A DNA stretch of 35,923 bases from Caballeronia arationis (lineage in GTDB: Bacteria > Pseudomonadota > Gammaproteobacteria > Burkholderiales > Burkholderiaceae), in the NCBI RefSeq assembly GCF_001544975.2, contig NZ_FCOG02000066.1, positions 1-35,923 on the forward strand, written 5' to 3'. The notes beneath the pieces were generated by a model that was given only the letters and a program-made list of their open reading frames with translations, did no database searches and was not told the DNA's origin. Below are positions 25,318-35,655 of this stretch, piece after piece. Made by a program: the position numbers and the translations under genes. The first letter of the stretch is position 1, and each line of letters begins with the position of its first letter.

Positions 25318-26652
25318 ATGACCACGATTCTTGAAAGTCTTCCGACCGGCCAGAAGGTCGGCATCGCGTTCTCCGGCGGTCTCGATACCAGCGCCGCGCT
25401 CCACTGGATGCGCATCAAGGGCGCGGTTCCCTATGCCTACACCGCCAACCTCGGCCAGCCGGACGAGGACGACTACGAACAGATTCCCCGTCGTGCAACC
25501 GAATACGGCGCCGAAGGCGCACGGCTGATCGACTGCCGCGCGCAGCTCGTCACCGAGGGCATCGCGGCGCTGCAGTGCGGCGCGTTCCACATTTCGACGG
25601 CCGGCGTCACCTATTTCAATACGACGCCCATCGGCCGCGCGGTCACCGGCACGATGCTCGTCGCGGCGATGAAGCAGGACGGCGTCAACATCTGGGGCGA
25701 CGGCAGCACCTACAAAGGCAACGACATCGAGCGCTTCTACCGCTACGGCCTATTGGTGAACCCCGACCTGAAGATTTACAAGCCGTGGCTCGACCAGACG
25801 TTCATCGACGAACTCGGCGGCCGCGCGGAAATGTCGGAATTCATGAGCAAGGCGGGTTTCGCGTACAAGATGTCGGCGGAAAAGGCTTATTCGACGGATT
25901 CGAACCTGCTCGGCGCGACGCACGAGGCAAAAGATCTCGAAAGCCTCGAAAGCGGCATGCAGATCGTTAATCCGATCATGGGCGTGGCGTTCTGGCGCGA
26001 CGACGTGCAGATCGCCCGCGAAACGGTGACGGTCCGCTTCGAGGAAGGCCGTCCGACCGCGCTTAACGGCGTGGAATTCGCGGATGCCGTCGAGCTGCTG
26101 CTGGAAGCGAATCGCATCGGCGGGCGCCACGGCCTCGGCATGAGCGACCAGATCGAGAACCGCATCATCGAGGCGAAGAGCCGCGGCATCTATGAAGCGC
26201 CGGGGCTCGCGCTGCTCTACATCGCATACGAGCGGCTCGTGACCGGCATCCACAACGAGGACACGATCGAGCAATACCGTGAAAACGGCCGCCGCCTCGG
26301 CCGCCTGCTGTATCAGGGACGCTGGTTCGATCCGCAGGCGATCATGCTGCGCGAAACCGCCCAGCGCTGGGTCGCCCGCGCCGTGACCGGCGAAGTGACG
26401 ATCGAATTGCGCCGCGGCAACGACTACTCGATTCTTTCGACCAAATCGCCGAACCTGACCTATCAGCCGGAACGCCTGTCGATGGAAAAGGTCTCGTCGA
26501 CGTTCTCGCCGCGCGATCGCATCGGGCAGCTCACGATGCGTAATCTCGACATCACCGATACGCGCGACAAGCTGCGCATCTATTCCCAGGTCGGTCTCCT
26601 GACCTCCGGCGAAGCGTCGGCACTGCCGAGCCTGAAGGACGAAACCGAGTAA
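25318..26652 (+). CDS. argG: Argininosuccinate synthase
   Basis: This 444-residue enzyme joins citrulline and aspartate with ATP to make argininosuccinate in arginine biosynthesis. The PP-loop ATP motif is AFSGGLDTSA at 17-26. Other conserved blocks include YTANLGQPDEDDYEQIPRRA and later AEMSEFMSKAG. The length and the DEDDYE form match the longer E. coli-type ArgG rather than the roughly 400-residue form. The start at 25318 gives the normal N-terminus; the ribosome binding site before it is weak (GGCGG). The frame is open upstream but unrelated to the family there. A hairpin follows the stop. Adjacent genes have no clear link to arginine. Confidence 0.96.
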   Translation: MTTILESLPTGQKVGIAFSGGLDTSAALHWMRIKGAVPYAYTANLGQPDEDDYEQIPRRATEYGAEGARLIDCRAQLVTEGIAALQCGAFHISTAGVTYFNTTPIGRAVTGTMLVAAMKQDGVNIWGDGSTYKGNDIERFYRYGLLVNPDLKIYKPWLDQTFIDELGGRAEMSEFMSKAGFAYKMSAEKAYSTDSNLLGATHEAKDLESLESGMQIVNPIMGVAFWRDDVQIARETVTVRFEEGRPTALNGVEFADAVELLLEANRIGGRHGLGMSDQIENRIIEAKSRGIYEAPGLALLYIAYERLVTGIHNEDTIEQYRENGRRLGRLLYQGRWFDPQAIMLRETAQRWVARAVTGEVTIELRRGNDYSILSTKSPNLTYQPERLSMEKVSSTFSPRDRIGQLTMRNLDITDTRDKLRIYSQVGLLTSGEASALPSLKDETE

Positions 26653-26668
26653 GACTCGTCTCCCAGTG

Positions 26669-26691
26669 CGCCGCCCGGACGTCGGGCGGCG
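26669..26691 (+). terminator. Hairpin after argG
   Basis: Exact 9-base arms CGCCGCCCG (26669-26677) and CGGGCGGCG (26683-26691) flank a GACGT loop 16 bases after the argG stop. No long T-run follows, so it may be a weak or factor-assisted terminator. Confidence 0.55.
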
Positions 26692-26704
26692 ATGCGTTCT
26701 CCTG

Positions 26705-27097
26705 CTAGTGAAGATCCGCCGGTCCGCTCGCGACCGGCGCCCCGACGGCCGGACTCTCTGCCGGACCGTTCCCGATATCCCGCTGAAACGCCCTCAGCGC
26801 GGCCACCACGCCGATTACCATGCAGGCGACTCCGCACGCCTCTTCCCACGCCGGCCACCTTTGGCTTGCGATCAACTGACTGGCGAGACCGATCGGCAGG
26901 CGCTTCGACGCGATGGTCCACGCCCATGAGCCTGCAATCGATCCGAGCGCGGCGAGCGCGATCGAAGTCAGCAGAACCGGCGCAAATCCGTCCCGGTCCT
27001 TGTAGCGACACTCGATCCGCCTGTCCGTGGACGAGGCGATTCCGCCCCGATACCAAAATCGGTATCGCCGATAAGAAAAAAGGGATTGGACCGTCAT
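26705..27097 (-). CDS. Hypothetical two-helix membrane protein
   Basis: This is a 130-residue protein of no family I recognise. A basic N-terminus (YRRYRFWYRGG) is followed by a hydrophobic helix (VLLTSIALAALGSIAGSWAW, about 41-60) and a second one (ACGVACMVIGVVAALRAF, about 87-104), with a soluble proline/alanine-rich tail. It is likely an inner-membrane protein with both ends on the same side. The ATG at 27097 is preferred; a GTG 19 codons earlier (27154) is also possible. Neither has a clear ribosome binding site. It converges on argG, and its divergent neighbour is the sugar-binding protein gene. The helices argue for a real gene, but chance in G+C-rich DNA is not excluded. Confidence 0.5.
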   Translation of the reverse strand: MTVQSLFSYRRYRFWYRGGIASSTDRRIECRYKDRDGFAPVLLTSIALAALGSIAGSWAWTIASKRLPIGLASQLIASQRWPAWEEACGVACMVIGVVAALRAFQRDIGNGPAESPAVGAPVASGPADLH

Positions 27098-27204
27098 GAG
27101 ACCGAGGTCTACGCTTGCGAGCAGGTTCGACCACGAACCCTCGACCGCGGACACTGAGCCGGGCGAACGACGACAAAAACACCAATCCGCAACTATGTTG
27201 CATG

Positions 27205-27238
27205 GACCAGAGCAAGCGCTAAAGCGTCAACTCTGGTC
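27205..27238 (+). promoter_or_regulatory. Inverted repeat next to the ytfQ ribosome binding site
   Basis: GACCAGAG (27205-27212) and CTCTGGTC (27231-27238) are exact complements with 18 bases between, which include an AAGCGCT core. The second arm ends three bases before the AGGAG of ytfQ. A GCAAC-TAT-GTTGC dyad at 27189-27201 lies just upstream. These could be an operator for a sugar-responsive regulator or an mRNA stem that affects initiation. Confidence 0.4.
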
Positions 27239-27252
27239 GACAGGAGACGACA

Positions 27253-28221
27253 ATGAAATCCAATCGACGGACAGTTCTCGGTACGCTTCTCTGTTCCACC
27301 CTGATTCTGGCGACCGGCCTCACCGCCCACGCCGACGAGAAGAAAATCACGCTCGGCTTCGCCCAGGTCGGCGCCGAGAGCGCCTGGCGCACCGCGAACA
27401 CCGTCTCGGTGAAAAGCGCCGCGCAGCAGGCCGGCATCAACCTCAAGTTCTCCGACGCCCAGCAAAAGCAGGAAAACCAGATCAAGGCGATCCGCTCGTA
27501 TATCGCGCAAAAGGTCGATGTGATCGCGTTCTCCCCGGTGGTCGAAACCGGCTGGGAGCCGATCCTGATCGAAGCGAAGAACGCCAAGATCCCGGTGATC
27601 CTGACCGACCGCAATATCGACGTGAAGGACACGTCACTCTACGTGACGATGATCGGCTCCGACTTCCTCGAAGAAGGTCGGCGCGGCGGCAAGTGGCTCG
27701 AAGAGCACTATAAGAACGATCCGGGCCCGATCAACATCGTCGAATTGCAGGGCACGGTCGGCTCGGCGCCGGCAAACGACCGCCGCGCGGGCCTGCTCGA
27801 AGTCATCAAGCACGATCCGAAGTTCAAGGTGATCGCGTCGCAGAGCGGCGACTTCACGCTCGCCGGCGGCAAGCAGGTGATGGAAGCCTTTGCCAAGACC
27901 TACGGCAAGCAGATCAACGTGGTTTATGCGCATAACGACGACATGGCGCTCGGCGCGATCCAGGCGATGGAAGAAGCCGGTATGAAGCCGGGCAAGGACA
28001 TCACGGTCGTCTCCTTCGACGCCACTAAAGGCGGCTTCGAAGCGATGGTCGCGGGCAAGATCAACGTGGACGTCGAATGCAGCCCGCTGCTCGGGCCGCA
28101 GTTGATGAGCGCGGTGAAGGACGTGGTCGCGGGCAAGCAGTTGCCGAAGCGCATCGTCACGGAAGAGACGATCTTCCCGATGAGCGTCGCCGCGCAAACC
28201 TTGCCGCTGCGCAAGTACTGA
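27253..28221 (+). CDS. ytfQ: Sugar ABC transporter substrate-binding protein, YtfQ-like
   Basis: This 322-residue periplasmic protein of the ribose/galactofuranose-binding type has a Sec signal peptide (SNRRTVLGTLLCSTLILATG) with likely cleavage after AHA near residue 27. The mature chain begins KKITLGFAQVGAESAWRTAN and contains VIAFSPVVETGWEPIL, PVILTDRNID and YAHNDDMALGAIQAMEEAG, typical of YtfQ. It captures a sugar and passes it to the complex encoded next. E. coli YtfQ binds galactofuranose; here the arabonate-type dehydratase at the operon end points to L-arabinose or a related furanose. It starts after a strong AGGAG and is followed by a stem, consistent with high expression. Confidence 0.92.
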   Translation: MKSNRRTVLGTLLCSTLILATGLTAHADEKKITLGFAQVGAESAWRTANTVSVKSAAQQAGINLKFSDAQQKQENQIKAIRSYIAQKVDVIAFSPVVETGWEPILIEAKNAKIPVILTDRNIDVKDTSLYVTMIGSDFLEEGRRGGKWLEEHYKNDPGPINIVELQGTVGSAPANDRRAGLLEVIKHDPKFKVIASQSGDFTLAGGKQVMEAFAKTYGKQINVVYAHNDDMALGAIQAMEEAGMKPGKDITVVSFDATKGGFEAMVAGKINVDVECSPLLGPQLMSAVKDVVAGKQLPKRIVTEETIFPMSVAAQTLPLRKY

Positions 28222-28236
28222 GCGCTTCTCGCCGGG

Positions 28237-28256
28237 CCCGCCGCACGCGCGGCGGG
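28237..28256 (+). other. Intercistronic hairpin after ytfQ
   Basis: CCCGCCGC (28237-28244) and GCGGCGGG (28249-28256) form an 8-base stem with an ACGC loop, between the ytfQ stop and the ATPase start. No T-run follows. It probably protects the binding-protein mRNA or reduces downstream expression. Confidence 0.5.
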
Positions 28257-28293
28257 TCCATTCGTCCTGCTTCTTCCCATGCGGAACTCGCAC

Positions 28294-29808
28294 ATGAGCG
28301 GCGCTCCTCTTCTTGAAACCATCGGATTGTCGAAGACCTTCCCCGGCGTGAAGGCGCTGAACGCCGTCGATTTCCGCCTATTTCCCGGCGAAATCCACAC
28401 GCTGATGGGCCAGAACGGCGCCGGAAAGTCGACGCTCATCAACCTCCTGACCGGCGTTCACGAGCACGACGCAGGCGAAATCCGCCTGGCCGGCGAGCCC
28501 GTCAATTTCGCGACGCCGCTCGAAGCCGAAGCCGCCGGCATCCGGACGCTGTATCAGGAAGTGAACCTCTGCACGAACCTTTCGGTGGCGGAGAACGTGT
28601 TCGCCGGGCGGCATCCGAAGCGCCGCGGCGCGATCGACTGGAAGACGATTCACGCGCGCGCCGAGGCCGCTCTCGCCGAGCTGAACGTCTCGCTCGATGT
28701 CACCAAGTCGCTCGACACCTACCCGATCGCCGTGCAGCAGATGGTGGCGATCGCGCGCGCGGTGTCCGTGGACGCGCGCGTCCTGATCCTCGACGAGCCG
28801 ACGTCCAGCCTCGACGACGGCGAAGTCGCTCGGCTTTTCACCGTGCTGCGCAAGCTGAAGCAGTCGGGCATCGCGATTCTGTTCGTCACGCATTTTCTCG
28901 AACAGACCTACGCCATCTCGGATCGAATCACGATCATGCGCAACGGCGAGCGCGAAGGCGAATATCTGGCCAAGGACCTGCCGGTCGAACTGCTCGTCGC
29001 GAAGATGGTCGGCCATGAACGGATGACCGAACGGCTGAAGCGCGCCGAATCGGAGCAGCCCGCGGAGAAATCGGCGGTGCCGCCGTTTCTCGAAATGCAC
29101 GGCGTCGGACGGCGCGGGCTGATGAATCCCGTCGATATCGACGTGCAGCCCGGCCAGATTCTCGGCCTCGCGGGCCTGCTCGGCTCGGGCCGCACCGAAA
29201 CCGCGCGACTCCTGTTCGGCGCCGAGCGCGCGGACGCCGGCACGATCACGGTCGGCGGCAAGGAGACGCGGCTTCATTCGCCGCGCGACGCGGTGCGCCA
29301 CGGCATCGGCTACTGCCCGGAAGACCGCAAGAAGGAAGGGATCATCGCGGACCTGTCGATTCGCGAGAACATCATCCTCGCGCTGCAGGCGCGGCGCGGC
29401 TGGTGGCGCGCGATCGGCAAAGCGAAACAGCGCGAAATGGCCGACGACTGCATCAAGCAACTTGGCATCAAGGCGCGCGACGCCGAACAGCCGATCGGCC
29501 TCCTGTCTGGCGGCAACCAGCAGAAGGCGCTGCTCGCGCGCTGGCTCGTGATCCAGCCGAAGATGCTGATTCTCGACGAACCCACGCGCGGCATCGACAT
29601 CGGCGCCAAATTCGAGATCATGGATCGCATGCTGGCGCTCTGCGCGAAGGGCCTCGGCATCCTGTTCATCTCGTCGGAAGTGAGCGAGGTCGTGCGCGTG
29701 AGCCATCGGATCGCAGTGCTGCGCGACCGGCGCAAGGTCGCCGAAGTCGCGGGCAACGAGGCCTCGGAAGATCAGGTGTATCGACTCATTGCAGGAGAAC
29801 AGCGATGA
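28294..29808 (+). CDS. ytfR: Sugar ABC transporter ATP-binding protein, YtfR-like
   Basis: This 504-residue protein has two fused ABC ATPase domains, as in ribose-type importers. The first has Walker A GQNGAGKST (39-47) and Walker B VLILDEPTSSLDDGE. The second has the degenerate Walker A GLLGSGRTE, signature LLSGGNQQKALLARWL and Walker B MLILDEPTRGIDIG. It energises the two permeases encoded next. The start at 28294 is chosen for a GGA at normal spacing; an ATG five codons earlier (28279) is also possible. The stop overlaps the start of the first permease as ATGA, so the operon is tightly coupled. Confidence 0.93.
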   Translation: MSGAPLLETIGLSKTFPGVKALNAVDFRLFPGEIHTLMGQNGAGKSTLINLLTGVHEHDAGEIRLAGEPVNFATPLEAEAAGIRTLYQEVNLCTNLSVAENVFAGRHPKRRGAIDWKTIHARAEAALAELNVSLDVTKSLDTYPIAVQQMVAIARAVSVDARVLILDEPTSSLDDGEVARLFTVLRKLKQSGIAILFVTHFLEQTYAISDRITIMRNGEREGEYLAKDLPVELLVAKMVGHERMTERLKRAESEQPAEKSAVPPFLEMHGVGRRGLMNPVDIDVQPGQILGLAGLLGSGRTETARLLFGAERADAGTITVGGKETRLHSPRDAVRHGIGYCPEDRKKEGIIADLSIRENIILALQARRGWWRAIGKAKQREMADDCIKQLGIKARDAEQPIGLLSGGNQQKALLARWLVIQPKMLILDEPTRGIDIGAKFEIMDRMLALCAKGLGILFISSEVSEVVRVSHRIAVLRDRRKVAEVAGNEASEDQVYRLIAGEQR

Positions 29809-30842
29809 ACCGCCTCTCCTCGATGCTGCGTCATCCGCTCGCGTGGCCCTGCCTCACGCTCGTGCTGCTCGTCATGCTCGATCTCGCGCACAACCCGGCG
29901 TTTCTCTCGATTTCCGTCCTCGACGGCCACCTGTTCGGCGCGCCCATCGACATCCTGAACCGCGCGGCGCCGCTCGTGCTCGTGTCGCTCGGCATGACGC
30001 TCGTGATCGCGACGCGCGGCATCGACATTTCGGTCGGCGCGGTGGTCGCGATCGCCGGCGCGGCCGCGGCCAGCATCCTCGCCGCCGATCCGTCGCAAGT
30101 CGGCATGGCGATCCTCGCCGCGCTCGCGGCCGGCCTCCTCGCCGGCATGTGGAACGGCCTGCTGGTCGCCATCGTCGGCATGCAGCCCATCATCGCGACG
30201 CTGATCCTGATGGTGGCCGGACGCGGCGTCGCGCAGTTGCTGACCGGCGGACAGATCATTCCGATCGGCGCGCGCAATTACCTCTTGCTGGGCGGCGGTT
30301 ATCTGGCGCTGATTCCGTGCTCGATGTGGATCGCGGCGGCGGCCATCGCTGTGACCACGCTTCTCATGAACCGCACCGCGCTCGGGCTCTTTATCCGCGC
30401 GATCGGCATCAATCCGGTCGCGACGCGGCTGGCCGGCCTGCGTTCGAGCGCAATCGTCTTCGGCGTGTACACGTTCTCCGGGCTGACGGCGGCAATCGCG
30501 GGCATTCTGGCAAGCTCCAACGTGCGCAGCGCCGACGGCAACAACGCCGGCCTCCTCTTGGAACTCGACGCGATTCTCGCCGTGACGCTCGGCGGCACGT
30601 CGCTGCTCGGCGGGCGGTTCAGTTTGGCTGGCACGGTGCTCGGCGCACTCATCATCCAGACGCTGACCTATACGACGTACTCCATCGGCGTGCCGCCCGA
30701 AGCGACGCTGGTCGTCAAGGCGGCGGTCGTGCTGATGGTGAGCGTGATCCAGTCGACGAGCGCGCGCGCGTTCATCGCACGGCAGGTGCGGCGCGCATTC
30801 CCGGCCGCGACCAAAAGAACCATGACGGAGGGCGCACAATGA
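29805..30842 (+). CDS. ytfT: Sugar ABC transporter permease, YtfT-like
   Basis: This 345-residue inner-membrane permease is of the ribose/galactofuranose family, with eight to ten hydrophobic segments. The family motif GMTLVIATRGIDISVGAVVA is near 63-82, and NPVATRLAGLRSSAIVFGVY marks the cytoplasmic coupling region. It pairs with the second permease to form the channel. The ATG overlaps the ATPase stop and has AGGAG upstream. It ends in ATGA overlap with the next gene. Confidence 0.93.
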   Translation: MNRLSSMLRHPLAWPCLTLVLLVMLDLAHNPAFLSISVLDGHLFGAPIDILNRAAPLVLVSLGMTLVIATRGIDISVGAVVAIAGAAAASILAADPSQVGMAILAALAAGLLAGMWNGLLVAIVGMQPIIATLILMVAGRGVAQLLTGGQIIPIGARNYLLLGGGYLALIPCSMWIAAAAIAVTTLLMNRTALGLFIRAIGINPVATRLAGLRSSAIVFGVYTFSGLTAAIAGILASSNVRSADGNNAGLLLELDAILAVTLGGTSLLGGRFSLAGTVLGALIIQTLTYTTYSIGVPPEATLVVKAAVVLMVSVIQSTSARAFIARQVRRAFPAATKRTMTEGAQ

Positions 30843-31942
30843 GGAATCTCATGGACCGGCTCGTCGATCCGCGCACGCTGCCCATCGTCGTCACCGTTGC
30901 GCTGTTTGCGGCGCTGCTGGCCTTCGGCTCGGTGATGTACACCGGATTCTTCTCGCTGCAGGTGTTCGCGGGTCTCCTGATCGACAACGCGTTCCTGCTG
31001 ATCGTCGCGATCGGCATGACGTTCGTGATCGTGTCGGGCGGCATCGATCTGTCGGTCGGTTCGGTCGTCGCGCTGACGACGATTCTCTGCGCCCTCTTCA
31101 CCGAACGGTTCCACTGGCCCGTCTGGATCATCCTGCCGCTCGTGCTCGCGTTCGGCGCGCTCTACGGCGCCGCGATGGGCGCGATGATCCACTTCTTCCG
31201 CCTGCAGCCGTTCATCGTGACGCTGGCGGGCATGTTCCTCGCGCGCGGCGCGTGCTTCCTCATCACGACGCAATCGATCACGATCAGCGATCCGACCTTC
31301 CGCGTGCTCTCCGCGTTTCATCTCGACCTGGGCGGGGCGTCGCTCACGACCGGCGCGCTCATCGCGATTGCCGTGCTCGCCGGCGCGGTGTTCGTCGCGC
31401 ACTACACGCGCTTCGGGCGCAACGTCTACGCGATCGGCGGCAACGAACGCTCCGCGGTGCTGATGGGCCTGCCGGTGGCGCGCACCAAGGTGGGCGTCTA
31501 CGCGCTCTCGGGATTCTGCTCCGCGCTCGGCGGCGTCGTGTTCACGCTCTACGTGCTCTCGGGCTACGGACTGCAGGGACAAGGCATGGAACTCGACGCC
31601 ATCGCGGCGACCGTGATCGGCGGCACGCTGCTGACAGGCGGCGTAGGCTATGTCGTCGGCACGCTGTTCGGCGTCGGCATCCTCGGCACGATCCAGACGC
31701 TGATCACCTTCGATGGCACGCTCAGTTCATGGTGGACGCGCATCGTGATCGGCGCGCTCCTCTGCGCGTTCTGCCTGTTGCAGCGGCTCATCGAACGGCA
31801 CGCCGGGCGCCGCAGGTCGAACGGCACGATGCTCGGTGAGCGCGCTGGTGCGAAACAGCCGCGCCGCGCGCCGGTTCCGCCCGACGCGGTGAACAAGGCG
31901 GCCAGCAACGCCGAGTCCCTGACGCCCAAGCAAAGCACTTGA
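30839..31942 (+). CDS. yjfF: Sugar ABC transporter permease, YjfF-like
   Basis: This second permease of the importer has 367 residues. The core motif GMTFVIVSGGIDLSVGSVVA is near 60-79, matching YjfF. GRNVYAIGGNERSAVLMGLP marks the coupling loop. The C-terminal tail after about residue 325 is hydrophilic, basic and proline-rich (RRSNGTMLGERAGAKQPRRA), longer than usual and of unknown role. It starts by ATGA overlap with the first permease and is followed 30 bases later by the arabonate-type dehydratase gene. Confidence 0.92.
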   Translation: MRNLMDRLVDPRTLPIVVTVALFAALLAFGSVMYTGFFSLQVFAGLLIDNAFLLIVAIGMTFVIVSGGIDLSVGSVVALTTILCALFTERFHWPVWIILPLVLAFGALYGAAMGAMIHFFRLQPFIVTLAGMFLARGACFLITTQSITISDPTFRVLSAFHLDLGGASLTTGALIAIAVLAGAVFVAHYTRFGRNVYAIGGNERSAVLMGLPVARTKVGVYALSGFCSALGGVVFTLYVLSGYGLQGQGMELDAIAATVIGGTLLTGGVGYVVGTLFGVGILGTIQTLITFDGTLSSWWTRIVIGALLCAFCLLQRLIERHAGRRRSNGTMLGERAGAKQPRRAPVPPDAVNKAASNAESLTPKQST

Positions 31943-31972
31943 AACTCCACCAAACGATAGACGGAAATCCGC

Positions 31973-33718
<1,746 letters not shown>

Positions 33719-34293
33719 GGTTTTTTTGATTTACAACGTGCGATGTTTGGCGCTTTCGCGGAACTTGCTTTCTTTGTGGTCTTCTAGCACTGCCCCCGTC
33801 CGGGGCGGCGCAGCTTTTCATGCAGCAGTCTTAGGACGGCAACGCATCTGAAGTACCGAGTGCACATAGCGCCTGAGTGTCGTCAAGGGACTTAGGGCTT
33901 GGTACGATTAATCACTGTGTCGTCGCACGGTGGCGGCGAAAGACGGATGCATGAGCGAGCCGCCGCCATTTAGCCAGCGCTTGTATCGCAATCATCCTTA
34001 TTCGGGAAAAGAAGCGCGCCGCGCCCATTCTCGGGTGCACGCTTCGCTCGAAACGCCCGCGTTTGCACAGGCGTTACGAGTTAATATCCCAATAGGCCGT
34101 CAAGCCTATTCCAGAGCAACCACGCGCTGGATTTCACAGAACAGCCAAGACCCACACGCATTTCTCACGCAACGTCAAAATTTGTGAATTCGACACCCGC
34201 CTGCAGGCGTCTGGTTGCGAATTTTCCATTTGCTTTTTATGCTGGCGAGGTCACCAATCCTGACTGGCGTTGATACTTACAGGAGACCCGCAC
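33719..34293 (+). other. Gene-poor boundary between sugar operon and T6SS remnant
   Basis: These 575 bases contain no convincing gene. A frame at 33951-34187 (78 residues, beginning MSEPPPFSQRLYRNHPYSGK) has no recognisable domain and a poor ribosome binding site. A short GCCCC/GGGGC hairpin at 33792-33806 lies in a stretch (about 33745-33830) that reminds me of dispersed non-coding repeats of Burkholderia genomes, in a degenerate form; that comparison is from memory. The DNA becomes AT-richer towards 34200, as expected at the edge of acquired DNA. Confidence 0.4.
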
Positions 34294-34368
34294 ATGCCGG
34301 AAAATAGGGATAACGAATCGAACAAATTTATTTACACCTACCTGTGCCACTTTAATACGAAGGAGTAG
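34294..34368 (+). CDS. Putative 24-residue ORF before the PAAR gene
   Basis: A short frame (MPENRDNESNKFIYTYLCHF and four more residues) starts eight bases after a clear AGGAG at 34281-34285 and ends two bases before the PAAR ATG; its final codons contain the PAAR gene's own AAGGAG. It may be a coupling leader or the remnant of a gene. No function can be assigned. Confidence 0.35.
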   Translation: MPENRDNESNKFIYTYLCHFNTKE

Positions 34369-34370
34369 CC

Positions 34371-34927
34371 ATGCTCAAAGCAGCAGTGCGGCACGGCGAC
34401 CCGACGACGACACGCGGTTTCGTTATGGCTTATTCGTCCACGATTCACGATGACGGCAAAAAGGTTGCACTAAACGGTGACGAAGCGACCTGTGGCAACT
34501 GCGAAGGCGTATTCAGGATTTTCGGGCCGGCCAGGGAATGTCCGAAAAGGGCCGCGTGGTAGTGGTTGACGGTGATCGGGTGCTGTGTCCGTGCAAGAAG
34601 AACCGGGTGATCGTCGGCGGCGATCCGGGTATTTTTCTCAGTATTACAGACGGCTCGACGAATGCGAGCAGCGCTTCTACCGCAGCATCCCCTTTGCAAG
34701 CCTTAGATGAGGTGCAGCATATCCGCTGGTGCATAGTGCGGGACAGCGTTACTGGCGAGCCGGTGATCAACCGAGATTTTATTGCCGATATTGAAGGCGC
34801 GAGGCAGTTCGGAAGAACAGATGGACAAGGCTACGCAAAGATCGAGAGCAACGGTGACCGGCCGTTCAACATCCATGTCATCTTTTCCTCGCCGAAGCGC
34901 GTCCTGAAACCTCGTCAAAGAAGTTAG
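34371..34927 (+). pseudogene. PAAR-domain T6SS spike protein, frameshifted
   Basis: Two frames together give one PAAR protein. The first (34371-34562) begins LKAAVRHGDPTTTRGFVMAY and includes DGKKVALNGDEATCGNC. The second (34538-34927) resumes at MSEKGRVVVVDGDRVLCPCK and continues through an extension with RDSVTGEPVINRDF. PAAR proteins cap the VgrG spike of type VI secretion and carry effectors. The joined span is 557 bases, one short of a multiple of three. A single missing G in AGGGAATG near 34530-34537 would restore FGPARGMSEKGR, in line with the family pattern as I recall it. The break separates the two cysteine pairs (CGNC, CPC). The start at 34371 has an excellent AAGGAG. It is followed after two bases by the amidase. 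A sequencing error is the alternative to true decay. Confidence 0.78.
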
Positions 34928-34929
34928 AG

Positions 34930-35655
34930 ATGGCAGCAGACTACGACATTGAGCATTGGACGTCGGCTCATACAATGGCGGGCAGCAGGAAAGACGACGC
35001 GGTCTTGATCAAGGTCGACAATCGGGCCGCGACGCGACAAGCGATCATCAGCCATGTTCGAAAGAACGGCATGAATTTTGTGGAACGATCCGACTGGGCT
35101 GCGCACAAGAATCGCTCTGAGCGGATGCGCGACGACTGGGACTACACCAAGATTGCCATCCACCACGCGGGACGTAGCTTCACGTGTGGTCCCGCGGCGC
35201 TTCAAATGCAGGAAATCCAGGACATGCAGATGGATCGGAGGAAAGCGGCGAGCGACGATATCGGTTATCACTAGGCACTTGACTGCTTCGGCAATGTATT
35301 CGAAGGCCGGGATATCCGGTTCAAGGGCGAGAATGTGCACAACTACAATACGGGCGTTATCGGCATCGTGCTCCTCGAGAACTTGACCACCCCGGATGAA
35401 GGTCGCGATGGAATCGCAATGGTCCGGGAGTTATTCGACGCTATCGGTTTCAATGAGCGGACGCGCGTACCCGAGAGACAAAAGCAATCGCTCGAAGCAT
35501 TCATCGCGATTTTGCGCGAGTTCTATTACATAGATACGCTTGGTGGTCACCGCGAGTTCCCTGGCCAATTGGGCGAGGGAAAGACTTGCCCAGGCAATTT
35601 CGGCTTGGCGCTCGTCAAAGATTTGCGGAAATCGACTGGGCTCAGCGCGCCATGA
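34930..35655 (+). pseudogene. Zinc amidase (T6SS-type effector), interrupted by TAG
   Basis: This is one frame with an in-frame amber codon at 35272-35274. The first part (114 residues) contains IAIHHAGRSF and ends at DIGYH. The second continues in the same frame with LDCFGNVFEGRDIRFKGENV, HNYNTGVIGIVLLEN, GGHREFPGQLGEGKTCPGNF. These are hallmarks of N-acetylmuramoyl-L-alanine amidases of the Amidase_2/PGRP type. The zinc ligands are expected at the His of IHHAG, the His of GGHREF and the Cys of KTCPG. The stop falls where the family has an aromatic or aliphatic residue after GYH, so one base change explains it. The short product would lack two ligands and be inactive. Its place right after a PAAR gene suggests a T6SS-delivered peptidoglycan amidase. 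Confidence 0.8.

Noticed and set aside
33792..33806. Hairpin after the arabonate dehydratase gene as its terminator
   Set aside because: The stem has only five base pairs, lies 74 bases after the stop and has no T-run.
33951..34187. 78-codon frame in the gap before the PAAR gene
   Set aside because: It has no domain, a weak ribosome binding site and an amino-acid make-up near chance; noted within the region entry but not called as a gene.
34520..34562. Programmed ribosomal frameshifting in the PAAR gene
   Set aside because: No slippery heptamer is visible in the overlap, and a single missing G explains the break more simply.
35272..35274. Reading of the TAG in the amidase as a sense codon (suppression or pyrrolysine)
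   Set aside because: No supporting tRNA or stem is seen nearby, and the neighbouring genes carry independent lesions, so decay is the better explanation.
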